From an uncultured Ardenticatenia bacterium (lineage in GTDB: Bacteria > Chloroflexota > Anaerolineae > Promineifilales > Promineifilaceae): DNA of 5,110 nucleotides. The position numbers and the translations under genes were made by a program. Of this stretch, positions 1 through 5,110 are shown piece by piece (the first letter of the stretch is position 1; the number at the start of each line of letters is the position of its first letter). Location of the stretch: the NCBI GenBank assembly GCA_937858165.1, contig CALLZA010000084.1, positions 1-5,110 of the forward strand, given 5' to 3'. The notes beneath the pieces are model-generated. The model was not told the DNA's origin. It did not search any database and was given only the letters and a program-made list of their open reading frames with translations.

Positions 1-3
1 TCT

Positions 4-73
4 CATGCTCCCGCGTCCACCGTGATTCCCACTAGATCGCGCGGCGGCAGCGGCTGAGTTGTATAAGAGACAG
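4..73 (+). other. Untrimmed Illumina P5 / Nextera i5 adapter (error-rich copy)
   Basis: Artefact, not genome. Positions 4-32 align without gaps to the 29-nt P5 sequence with many substitutions. Positions 33-40 (TAGATCGC) equal the Nextera i5 index N501/S501 exactly. Positions 41-73 align to the 33-nt read-1 transposase adapter with 6 mismatches. The last 13 nt (GTATAAGAGACAG, 61-73) are exact, and the 19-nt mosaic end spans 55-73. The same adapter, in reverse complement and error-free, lies at the other end. Errors increase away from the insert, as expected from the low-quality tail of a read running through a short fragment. Positions 1-3 carry no recognisable signal. Genomic DNA starts at 74. 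Confidence 0.96.
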
Positions 74-74
74 G

Positions 75-1154
75 CGCTACCCCGATTGCCTGTCGGCCTA
101 CTCGGCCGTGAACCAGGGCCATTGCCACCCGCGCATCCTGGAAGCGGCTGTCGCCCAGATGCACAAGGTGACCCTCACCTCGCGCGCCTTTTTCAACGAC
201 CAGCTCGGCCCGTTCATGCGCGAGCTGTGCGAACTGACTGGCTACGAGATGGCCCTGCCCATGAATACCGGCGCGGAAGCGGTCGAGACGGCCATCAAGG
301 CTGCCCGCAAGTGGGGCTATCGCATGAAGGGCGTGCCCGACAACCAGGCGGAGATCATCGTCTGCGAAGGCAACTTCGCCGGGCGGACGACGACGTTGAT
401 CAGCTTCTCCAGCGTTGAGCAGTACCGCGAGGAGTTTGGCCCGCTGACGCCTGGCTTCGTCACCATCCCTTACGACGACGCCGACGCGCTGGAAGCGGCC
501 ATCACGCCCAACACCGTCGCCTTTCTGGTCGAGCCGATTCAGGGCGAAGGCGGCGTGCGTGTGCCGTCACCGGGCTACCTACAGCGCGTGGCCGAGATTT
601 GCGCCGCCCACAACGTGCTGTTCGTGGCCGACGAGATTCAGACCGGCCTCGGCCGCACCGGCGCGCTGCTGTGCTGCGACCACGAGGGCGTCCGGCCGGA
701 CATGGTCACCCTGGGCAAGGCGCTCAGCGGCGGCTTTTATCCCGTCTCGGCCGTCGTCGCCGATCGCAAAGTGCTCGGCCTGCTGCGACCGGGCGACCAC
801 GGCAGCACCTTCGGCGGCAACCCACTCGGCTCGGCCATTGCCCGCGCCGCCCTCAACGTGCTGGTCGATGAGGGGCTGGTCGATCGCTCGCGCGAAATCG
901 GCGCCTACTTTAAAGGGCGACTGGAACGCATCGAGGGTGAGCACATTCAGGAAGTACGTGGCAAGGGGCTGCTGATCGGTGTCGAACTCACCCGCCTGGC
1001 CCGACCCTATTGCGACGCGCTGCGCGATGCAGGTATCCTGGCCAAGGATACCCACGGCACCGTCGTTCGCTTCGCCCCGCCGCTGGTCGTCACCAAGGAG
1101 CAGATCGACTGGGCCATGGAGCGGATTGAGCCGATTTTGATGAATGGGCACTAA
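75..1154 (+). CDS. rocD: Ornithine--oxo-acid aminotransferase (ornithine delta-aminotransferase), 5'-truncated
   Basis: PLP-dependent class III aminotransferase that moves the delta-amino group of ornithine to 2-oxoglutarate, giving glutamate semialdehyde/pyrroline-5-carboxylate and glutamate (EC 2.6.1.13). It acts in the cytosol and links arginine/ornithine and proline metabolism. 359 residues are visible, counted from codon 75. Family signatures recalled from Bacillus RocD and animal OAT are clear: [13 protein letters not shown] (about residues 7-19), [12 protein letters not shown], the PLP-phosphate motif NTGAEA (64-69) followed by a KAARKWGY segment, EPIQGEGG (from 153), [13 protein letters not shown] with the pyridine-nitrogen Asp at 186, TLGKAL with the Schiff-base Lys at 215, GSTFGGNP, and a C-terminal RFAPPL. 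ArgD is less likely because of the SAVNQGH and KWGY segments. The GTG at 108 is the Val of SAVNQGH, not a start. The true start and about 43 residues are lost where the adapter replaces genomic sequence at 74. The frame is otherwise intact to TAA at 1152-1154. Confidence 0.95.
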   Translation, partial: RYPDCLSAYSAVNQGHCHPRILEAAVAQMHKVTLTSRAFFNDQLGPFMRELCELTGYEMALPMNTGAEAVETAIKAARKWGYRMKGVPDNQAEIIVCEGNFAGRTTTLISFSSVEQYREEFGPLTPGFVTIPYDDADALEAAITPNTVAFLVEPIQGEGGVRVPSPGYLQRVAEICAAHNVLFVADEIQTGLGRTGALLCCDHEGVRPDMVTLGKALSGGFYPVSAVVADRKVLGLLRPGDHGSTFGGNPLGSAIARAALNVLVDEGLVDRSREIGAYFKGRLERIEGEHIQEVRGKGLLIGVELTRLARPYCDALRDAGILAKDTHGTVVRFAPPLVVTKEQIDWAMERIEPILMNGH

Positions 1155-1158
1155 GATA

Positions 1159-1198
1159 GGGGCCAGGTTCCAGGGGCCAGGTTCCAGGGTAAGAACGC
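1159..1198 (+). repeat. Left inverted heptad array of the S23 cassette
   Basis: Four contiguous 7-mers alternate between GGGGCCA (1159-1165, 1173-1179) and GGTTCCA (1166-1172, 1180-1186), giving a perfect 14-bp tandem duplication. They are followed by GGG and the tail TAAGAACGC (1190-1198). It is the inverted counterpart of 1641-1680. Positions 1166-1189 are a perfect 24-nt reverse complement of 1657-1680. The array begins 4 nt after the rocD stop codon. If transcribed, the two arms could pair and place the S23 gene in the loop. Confidence 0.9.
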
Positions 1199-1242
1199 CC
1201 TCTCCTGGCTCCTGTCGTCTAGAACCGGACATTCGTCTTACT

Positions 1243-1246
1243 GAGG
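1243..1246 (+). promoter_or_regulatory. Ribosome binding site for the S23 gene (decides the GTG start)
   Basis: GAGG lies 8 nt upstream of the GTG at 1255. An in-frame TGA at 1249-1251 blocks any earlier start. The nearby ATG at 1248 is in another frame, so GTG 1255 is the best choice. Confidence 0.6.
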
Positions 1247-1254
1247 CATGAACG

Positions 1255-1620
1255 GTGTCACAAGTAGAGTCCTACCGCGATCTGGTTGTGTGGCAGAGGG
1301 CAATGACGCTTATCGAGGAGGTTTACAAGCTGAGCGACACCTTCCCGAAGCGAGAGCAGTTCGGCATCACCTCACAGGTGCGACGAGCGTGCATTTCCAT
1401 TGCCGCGAACATTGCTGAAGGTCATTCACGGGGAACGAGAAAGGATTATGCGCATTTTGTCAGCATGGCGAGAGGGTCATTAGCCGAAGTGGAAACGTAC
1501 CTGATTCTGGCCGGGAGGCTGAAACTGGCAAGTCGAGATGACCTAACACCGCTATGGCATCTTGCGGAAGAGGTCAGCAAAATGCTTACCGCTCTACACC
1601 ATCGACTGGTAACGGAATAA
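1255..1620 (+). CDS. Four-helix-bundle protein, S23 / 23S rRNA intervening-sequence family
   Basis: 121 residues, the usual full length for this family (the S23/IVS proteins, also homologous to the Avd accessory protein of diversity-generating retroelements). Recognisable segments in order: YRDLVVWQRAM (7-17, helix 1), FPKREQFGITSQVRRA (30-45), SIAANIAEGHSRGTRKDY (48-65, the most conserved family stretch), and FVSMARGSLAEVETYLILA (68-86), followed by a final amphipathic helix ending in HHRLVTE. No signal peptide or catalytic motif is seen. Family members form small helical-bundle oligomers with basic surfaces and are thought to bind nucleic acid, but their role is not settled. The gene sits inside inverted heptad arrays between rocD and avtA, not in an rRNA gene, and no reverse transcriptase is present in the window. 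It starts with GTG and is clearly less GC-rich than its neighbours, which suggests acquisition. Confidence 0.92.
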   Translation: MSQVESYRDLVVWQRAMTLIEEVYKLSDTFPKREQFGITSQVRRACISIAANIAEGHSRGTRKDYAHFVSMARGSLAEVETYLILAGRLKLASRDDLTPLWHLAEEVSKMLTALHHRLVTE

Positions 1621-1640
1621 GGGAGAGGTCTCGGACTGGT

Positions 1641-1680
1641 GCGCTCTTGCCCTGGCCCCTGGAACCTGGCCCCTGGAACC
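1641..1680 (-). repeat. Right inverted heptad array of the S23 cassette
   Basis: Read on the minus strand this is GGTTCCA, GGGGCCA, GGTTCCA, GGGGCCA, then GGG and CAAGAGCGC. It has the same four-heptad architecture as 1159-1198, with the order of the two heptad types shifted by one unit. The inner tails match as YAAGARCGC, so similarity extends beyond the simple repeat. Aligned without a shift, the arms agree at 30 of 40 positions. Shifted by one heptad they share a perfect 24-nt stretch. It ends 21 nt before the avtA start codon. Confidence 0.9.
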
Positions 1681-1688
1681 TCATAAGT

Positions 1689-1694
1689 GAGGAG
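1689..1694 (+). promoter_or_regulatory. Ribosome binding site of avtA (decides the start)
   Basis: GAGGAG ends 7 nt before the ATG at 1702, an ideal spacing. An alternative in-frame GTG at 1687 would overlap this site and add five residues (MRSNT) that are absent from the family, so ATG 1702 is preferred. Confidence 0.8.
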
Positions 1695-1701
1695 TAACAC
1701 A

Positions 1702-2946
1702 ATGAACGTATCAACCTTCGGCGAAAAGTTCGTCCGCGACTGCGGCATCTTGCAGTTGATGGACGACCTGGGCAACGCCATGGCCGGCGGGCAGGAGATG
1801 ATCATGCTCGGCGGTGGCAACCCCAGCCGCATCCCTCAGGTCGAAGCCTGCCTGCGCGAGCGGATGACGACGGGCATGGCTGATGGCGACGCCTTCGAGC
1901 GGCTCGGGGGCAACTATGCCCCGCCGGCCGGCGACCGTGCCTTCCGCGCTGCCGTGGCCGACCTGCTGCGGCGCGAATGCGGCTGGCCCATCGACGAAAA
2001 CAACATCGCCCTGACCAACGGCAGCCAGACGGCGTTCTTCTACCTATTTAACCTTTTCGCCGGGCGGTTTAGCGACGGCTCACACAAGAAGATTCTGCTC
2101 CCCCTGACGCCGGAATACATCGGCTACGCCGACGTGGGCCTCGACGATGACCTATTCGTTTCCTATCGCCCTGAGATCGAACATCTGCCCGGGCGGCAGT
2201 TCAAGTACCGTGTGGACTTTGACGCCCTGCGTGTGACGGACGACATCGGCGCCATTTGCGTCTCGCGGCCGACCAACCCCACCGGCAACGTCCTGACCGA
2301 CGACGAGATCGCCCGGCTCCACGCCATTGCAAAGCACAACGACATCCCGCTCATCATCGACAACGCCTATGGCCCGCCCTTCCCCGGCATCCTCTACCGT
2401 GAGGTGCGGCCGGTGTGGGACGAGCACATCGTCTTCTGCCTCAGCCTGTCGAAACTGGGCCTGCCGGGGGCACGCACCGGCATCGTCGTCGCCCGGCCCG
2501 AGATCGCCGCGGCCATCGGCGCGGCCAATGCCGTCCTGTCGCTGGCTCCGGGCAACTTCGGCGCCTACATGGCCCACGATCTGGTGCGCAGCGGCGACGT
2601 GCTGCGCCTCAGCCGCGAAGTCATCCAGCCCCACTACGCGGCCAAGGCACGCCGGGCGCTCGACTGTTTGCCCACTGCCCTGCGCGACGTAGACTACTAC
2701 GTCCACGCGCCGGAAGGGGCGTTCTTTCTCTGGCTCTGGTTCAAGGACATGCCTATCAGCTCGGCCGCGCTCTACGAACGGCTGAAAGCGCGGCGCGTCC
2801 TGATCGTTCCCGGCCACTACTTCTTCCCCGGCCTGCCCGGCGAGTGGCGGCATACCGAGGAGTGCATCCGCATGAACTACGCCCAGGACGATGCCATTGT
2901 GCGCGAAGGGCTGGAGATCATCGGCGACGAGTTGCGGCGGCTATAA
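1702..2946 (+). CDS. avtA: Valine--pyruvate aminotransferase
   Basis: Cytosolic PLP-dependent fold-type I (class I/II) aminotransferase that interconverts valine + pyruvate and 2-oxoisovalerate + alanine (EC 2.6.1.66), linking branched-chain amino acid and alanine synthesis. 414 residues, against about 417 for E. coli AvtA, with which it matches from end to end as I recall that sequence: [11 protein letters not shown] near the N-terminus, [10 protein letters not shown] (36-45), [19 protein letters not shown] (103-121), [20 protein letters not shown] (188-196, with the PLP-binding Asn 192), IDNAYG with Asp220 and Tyr223, [13 protein letters not shown] with the Schiff-base Lys251 and phosphate-binding Arg258, [22 protein letters not shown], and IRMNY with the carboxylate-binding Arg390. 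No frameshift or missing catalytic residue is seen. It lies downstream of rocD in the same orientation, separated by the S23 cassette. An operon of the two is inferred. Confidence 0.95.
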   Translation: MNVSTFGEKFVRDCGILQLMDDLGNAMAGGQEMIMLGGGNPSRIPQVEACLRERMTTGMADGDAFERLGGNYAPPAGDRAFRAAVADLLRRECGWPIDENNIALTNGSQTAFFYLFNLFAGRFSDGSHKKILLPLTPEYIGYADVGLDDDLFVSYRPEIEHLPGRQFKYRVDFDALRVTDDIGAICVSRPTNPTGNVLTDDEIARLHAIAKHNDIPLIIDNAYGPPFPGILYREVRPVWDEHIVFCLSLSKLGLPGARTGIVVARPEIAAAIGAANAVLSLAPGNFGAYMAHDLVRSGDVLRLSREVIQPHYAAKARRALDCLPTALRDVDYYVHAPEGAFFLWLWFKDMPISSAALYERLKARRVLIVPGHYFFPGLPGEWRHTEECIRMNYAQDDAIVREGLEIIGDELRRL

Positions 2947-3191
2947 ATCGGCCAGGCAACGAAGGGAGATGCCTTCACTCCTGCTCCCCAGCATTTATTC
3001 ACGCCTTTTTTACGGCGATTGCAACAACTCTCCCTTACCATGACCGCAGATGGTGGACGGGCTCCCGTCTGCCTTCGGGTTGGTATCAGGGAGAAGGAGC
3101 AAGGAGATGCGGGGTCAGCGCGAGCAGGCTCTGCATCTCCCCCTGATCGGCAGGGCACTCCTAACGAGCCCAACCGCACCCCGCATAACAC
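2947..3191. other. Convergent intergenic region without a gene
   Basis: 245 nt between the stops of avtA (+) and the ArsR-like gene (-). The open frames crossing it are read-throughs of neighbouring genes or short unconvincing strings. It contains a small hairpin, GAAGG (2961-2965) with CCTTC (2972-2976), and a larger inverted repeat at 3085-3147. The stretch CGCC-TTTTTTAC-GGCG (3002-3016 region) has its T-run in the loop and so is not a standard intrinsic terminator. Transcription from both sides should end here, but I see no canonical stem plus U-tract. Confidence 0.6.
3085..3147. repeat. Nested inverted repeat, possible stem-loop in the convergent gap
   Basis: The inner arms GGAGATGC (3103-3110) and GCATCTCC (3133-3140) are perfectly complementary with a 22-nt loop. 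The outer arms ATCAGGG (3085-3091) and CCCTGAT (3141-3147) are also complementary and directly continue the inner right arm. An 11-nt bulge remains on the left side (3092-3102). It could act as a transcript 3' end structure for either strand, but no U-tract follows on either side, so a terminator role is only inferred. Confidence 0.5.
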
Positions 3192-4259
3192 TCACTCTTC
3201 ACCCGCCAGAAAACCTGTCAGCAGATCAAAAACCGCCGCCACCGCATCGGGGCGCACGGCATAGCGCCGCCCGGCCGGTTCCAGCGTGATGATGACCAAC
3301 CGCGCCAGGCGCAGCGCGTCGAGGTGGTGGATGACCGTTGGCGAGCGCAACCTCAGCCGCCGCGCCAGTTGGGCCGGGGTCATCGGCTCGTCACTGAGAT
3401 AGCGCAGGATGCGGAGGCGCGTCGGGTCGGCCAACGCCTTGAGCGCTTGATAGAGCGCGTCGGGCACCAAATCGCCGGGCACGAGCGAGGCATCGGCCGG
3501 GCGCGCACCATAGATGAACAGTGCTTTGTCGTCACGCATTGAAGTCAGGATGACAAAAGGTGTGGCCCAGAAGGAGGGCGCCAGCACCAGCACCCGGCTC
3601 CGACGGTCATCATAGGCCAAACGCAGCCCCTGCGACAGCTCTTCCAGCAGCGCCGCCTGCGGCAACCGGGTAGCCAGGCCCTGGGCGCGGGCCAAGGCGA
3701 TATCCAGTTGCGGTCGGATACGAGCCTCTTCTTCGGCGAAGAAGACCTCGTGATAGCACTCCAGCGCCGACAGCAGCCTATCGGCGTTGGCCACCGGGTT
3801 GGCCCAGAGGTTAAGGACATCGGTGGCGGTCTTCCGCACGGCCGCGGCCGGCTGCAACCGCCAGTCCTTCTCCTGCATCAGGCTCATCAACTCCCGCAAC
3901 TCCGGCTCGCTCCATTCGCCCCGTGTGGCCACGGTGTGGAGCAGAGGCTCGGCCGTGGCCGGCAAGCCGGACGTAAGCGCAGTCAGCCGCCCCTCGGCCG
4001 ATAGATCGCCCAGCACGGCCAGGGCCGTGGCGGCATCCTTGGGCGCGGGCAGCAAATAGACCCAACGCATCGGCCAGATGATGCCCTTGACCCTTTGCAG
4101 AAACTCGCGCTCGGCCGCGGGCAGCCGCGAGCGTACCCCCGCTGCCCACGAGCCGCGCAACCCGTACTTCTCCGGGTCGTGGAGCACCACGAGGCTGGCA
4201 AAGAGATCGTAGGCTGTGCCGCTGTCCCATTCAATGAGTTGGTCGTCGGTGGTGGTCAT
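3192..4259 (-). CDS. ArsR-like winged-helix transcriptional regulator with a long N-terminal domain
   Basis: 355 residues, much longer than a classic ArsR (about 100). The C-terminal region, about 266-340, is a clear ArsR-type winged helix: LYQALKALADPTRLRILRYL (268-287), the TPAQLARRLRLRSPTVIHHL helix-turn-helix (294-313), and a wing around TLEPAGRRYAV (325-335). The N-terminal 250 or so residues are helical and rich in Leu/Ala, with a more beta-like segment RVLVLAPSFWATPFVILTS (222-240). I do not know its ligand; large N-terminal domains of this kind occur in uncharacterised regulators of DUF5937-like type. No ELCVC-type metal-binding motif is present, so it is unlikely to be a metal sensor. 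ATG 4259 is preceded by AAGG (4273-4270), which overlaps the stop of the upstream MFS gene 12 nt away, suggesting translational coupling. Control of that transporter, possibly with autoregulation, is an inference from this arrangement. Confidence 0.85.
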   Translation of the reverse strand: MTTTDDQLIEWDSGTAYDLFASLVVLHDPEKYGLRGSWAAGVRSRLPAAEREFLQRVKGIIWPMRWVYLLPAPKDAATALAVLGDLSAEGRLTALTSGLPATAEPLLHTVATRGEWSEPELRELMSLMQEKDWRLQPAAAVRKTATDVLNLWANPVANADRLLSALECYHEVFFAEEEARIRPQLDIALARAQGLATRLPQAALLEELSQGLRLAYDDRRSRVLVLAPSFWATPFVILTSMRDDKALFIYGARPADASLVPGDLVPDALYQALKALADPTRLRILRYLSDEPMTPAQLARRLRLRSPTVIHHLDALRLARLVIITLEPAGRRYAVRPDAVAAVFDLLTGFLAGEE

Positions 4260-4271
4260 GATGTTGTTACC

Positions 4272-4844
4272 TTACATAGCCACTTCGGCCGGCTCGCTTT
4301 GGGGCGCAGCAACGGTGGCGTCAAAGTCGGGCAGAATTTGCTCCACATGGCGCACAGCAGGCACCAGATAGCCAATGATCCCTACCGCCGCGCCAAACAC
4401 GCCGCTCAGCGCAACCATCAGCCCCATCCCTGCCCCCGGTCCAGTGCCCACCAATGGGCCAAAGAGCGCCGCCGCCGCACCATCGCCTTGCATGGCCGGC
4501 TCGAAGACCCGGTCGGCCAGCGGCCCGGCGAACAGCACGGCAATGGGGAAGCTGAACTGGGCGATCATTCGCCGCGTGGCAAAGACGCGCCCCTGGACAG
4601 CCGGCGGCACCTTCGACTGCCAGATGGCCTGATTGGAGCCGTTGATGATGGGGATGAACGCCTGCGACATGAAGCTGCCGAAGATCCAGCCCGGCAAGCC
4701 GCGGGCTACCCCCAGGACAATGGGGCCGAGCAAGCTCTCGGCCGTCATCCCCCACAGCACGCCACGCACCCGCCGCTTCGGTCCGCCCCAGGCGCTCATC
4801 AGCAACCCGCCAAGCACCCCGCCGAAGGCGGCTACCGACTGCAC
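4272..4844 (-). CDS. MFS transporter, C-terminal half (5' end cut by the contig end)
   Basis: 190 genomic residues of a Major Facilitator Superfamily permease, probably a DHA-type drug/small-molecule exporter. About five membrane segments are visible, at roughly residues 1-18, 29-47, 51-68, 92-110 and 140-163, matching TM8 to TM12 of a twelve-helix protein. The loop GGPKRRVRG (20-28) after the first segment fits the basic motif of the second MFS half. NQAIWQSKVPPAVQGRVFA (71-89) is the typical cytoplasmic TM10-11 loop of EntS-like exporters, and ATRRMIAQFSFPIAVLFAGPLADR continues it. Stop TAA is at 4274-4272. The substrate is unknown. The N-terminal half and promoter lie beyond 4844. An open frame continues to 4928, but those 28 extra residues are adapter translation and must be removed. 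It precedes the ArsR-like regulator on the same strand with a 12-nt gap. Confidence 0.88.
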   Translation of the reverse strand: MQSVAAFGGVLGGLLMSAWGGPKRRVRGVLWGMTAESLLGPIVLGVARGLPGWIFGSFMSQAFIPIINGSNQAIWQSKVPPAVQGRVFATRRMIAQFSFPIAVLFAGPLADRVFEPAMQGDGAAAALFGPLVGTGPGAGMGLMVALSGVFGAAVGIIGYLVPAVRHVEQILPDFDATVAAPQSEPAEVAM

Positions 4845-4914
4845 CTGTCTCTTATACACATCTGACGCTGCCGACGAGCGATCTAGTGTAGATCTCGGTG
4901 GTCGCCGTATCATT
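4845..4914 (-). other. Untrimmed Nextera i5 / P5 adapter, reverse complement, exact
   Basis: Sequencing artefact. 4845-4863 is the exact 19-nt Tn5 mosaic end (CTGTCTCTTATACACATCT). 4864-4877 (GACGCTGCCGACGA) is the rest of the read-1 adapter. 4878-4885 (GCGATCTA) is the reverse complement of i5 index N501/S501. 4886-4914 is the exact reverse complement of P5. This is the pattern of a read 2 running through a short fragment. Genomic sequence stops at 4844. Confidence 0.99.
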
Positions 4915-4944
4915 AAAAAAAACAACAAAAAAAAAAAAAAAAAA
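4915..4944 (+). other. Run-off poly-A after the adapter
   Basis: Thirty nucleotides of A with only two C (4923 and 4926), starting exactly where the P5 sequence ends. This is the usual base-caller output when a read passes the end of the molecule. It is not a genomic poly-A tract or a transcription terminator. Confidence 0.95.
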
Positions 4945-5110
4945 TGAGCGACAGCATACAGACACGACCAAGCAGAGAGTGCAACGAGCTGCGCATGGAT
5001 AACTCTCGAGAGAAGCGCACAGACCTACGAGAACCGCTGACAGATGGCACTCGTAAGCGCCACTCGCCAAGGCTCGAAACGAAGCAGAGCAGCGACACAG
5101 TGCTAGCTAT
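4945..5110. other. Uninterpretable tail, probably base-call noise
   Basis: 166 nt following the poly-A run, with no recognisable gene, repeat or adapter. It lies beyond the end of the adapter molecule, so it cannot be contiguous genome. It is most simply low-quality calls retained by the assembler. The short open frames here have no family features. Confidence 0.8.

Larger units (their letters stand above)
1159..1680 (+). mobile_element. Candidate S23-gene cassette bounded by inverted heptad-repeat arrays
   Basis: A 522-bp unit with 40-bp arms (1159-1198 and 1641-1680) in inverted orientation around one small gene. Outside it, only 4 nt separate it from the rocD stop and 21 nt from the avtA start, so its removal would leave a 25-nt, operon-like spacer. 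The inner gene is about 53% G+C (my count of 1261-1620: 191 of 360), against about 68% in three sampled 60-nt lines of rocD. There is no transposase or integrase, and no convincing target-site duplication: TAAG occurs at 1152-1155 and 1684-1687, but four bases are not evidence. Calling it mobile is an inference from geometry and composition. S23-type genes are known from intervening sequences in 23S rRNA, whose ends pair into a stem. Here the host site is between protein genes. Confidence 0.55.

Noticed and set aside
59..418. Open frame beginning in the left adapter
   Set aside because: It starts inside artefactual sequence and runs in the wrong frame across rocD; no family features.
108..1154. 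GTG at 108 as the start of the aminotransferase
   Set aside because: The codon is the Val of the conserved SAVNQGH motif, and coding similarity continues upstream to 75; the gene is truncated, not short.
1159..1186. Short tandem repeats resembling a CRISPR or microsatellite
   Set aside because: The units are contiguous 7-mers with no spacers, and an inverted partner array lies at 1641-1680; neither fits a CRISPR array, and the paired inverted arrangement is not explained by a simple microsatellite.
579..1232. Minus-strand open frame opposite rocD, and similar long frames opposite or overlapping avtA, arsR and the MFS gene
   Set aside because: Typical shadow frames of GC-rich coding DNA; their translations are low-complexity or Arg/Ala/Pro-rich, and they overlap strongly supported genes.
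1255..1620. Avd accessory protein of a diversity-generating retroelement
   Set aside because: Avd is homologous to this family, but the window has no reverse transcriptase, no template/variable repeat pair and no target gene; the plain S23-family call is safer.
1152..1687. Target-site duplication TAAG on both sides of the cassette
   Set aside because: Only four bases, not placed symmetrically against the array edges (distance 3 nt on each side at most by loose definition), and expected by chance.
1687..1701. GTG at 1687 as the avtA start
   Set aside because: It overlaps the ribosome binding site GAGGAG (1689-1694) that is ideally spaced from ATG 1702, and the family begins at the later position.
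3002..3016. CGCC-T-run-GGCG as an intrinsic terminator for avtA
   Set aside because: The T-run lies in the loop between very short arms instead of following the stem.
4915..4944. Poly-A tract as a terminator T-run or a eukaryotic poly-A tail
   Set aside because: It begins exactly at the end of the P5 adapter sequence and is a sequencing run-off artefact.

Overview
The window is one contig of GC-rich bacterial DNA, about two thirds G+C in the sampled core genes. It is framed on both sides by untrimmed sequencing adapter. Only 74..4844 can be trusted as genomic. Positions 1..73 are an error-rich copy of the Illumina P5/Nextera i5 adapter. Positions 4845..4914 are the exact reverse complement of the same adapter with the same 8-nt index, followed by a run-off poly-A (4915..4944) and 166 nt of uninterpretable sequence. 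Gene content fits a free-living or environmental bacterium. A Chloroflexota-like metagenome bin is my guess from the gene style (DHA-type MFS plus a large ArsR-like regulator, and an S23 gene with heptad repeats), but no marker gene proves it.

Layout: (1) 75..1154, + strand: ornithine aminotransferase (rocD), missing about 43 N-terminal residues because the contig starts inside it. (2) 1159..1680: a discrete cassette made of inverted arrays of a 7-bp repeat enclosing a 121-aa S23/four-helix-bundle gene of lower G+C. (3) 1702..2946, + strand: a complete valine--pyruvate aminotransferase (avtA). (4) 2947..3191: a convergent intergenic region with one sizeable inverted repeat. (5) 3192..4259, - strand: an ArsR-like winged-helix regulator with a long N-terminal domain. 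(6) 4272..4844, - strand: the C-terminal half of an MFS transporter, cut off by the contig end.

rocD and avtA look like neighbours in an amino-acid transamination operon. If the cassette (1159..1680) is removed, only 25 nt remain between the rocD stop and the avtA start, and those 25 nt carry avtA's ribosome binding site. This is the most interesting point in the window: the S23 gene with its inverted heptad arrays behaves like an insertion into a tightly spaced operon, and it has no recognisable transposase. On the other strand, the MFS gene and the regulator form a two-gene unit with a 12-nt gap, an arrangement typical of an efflux pump and its regulator.
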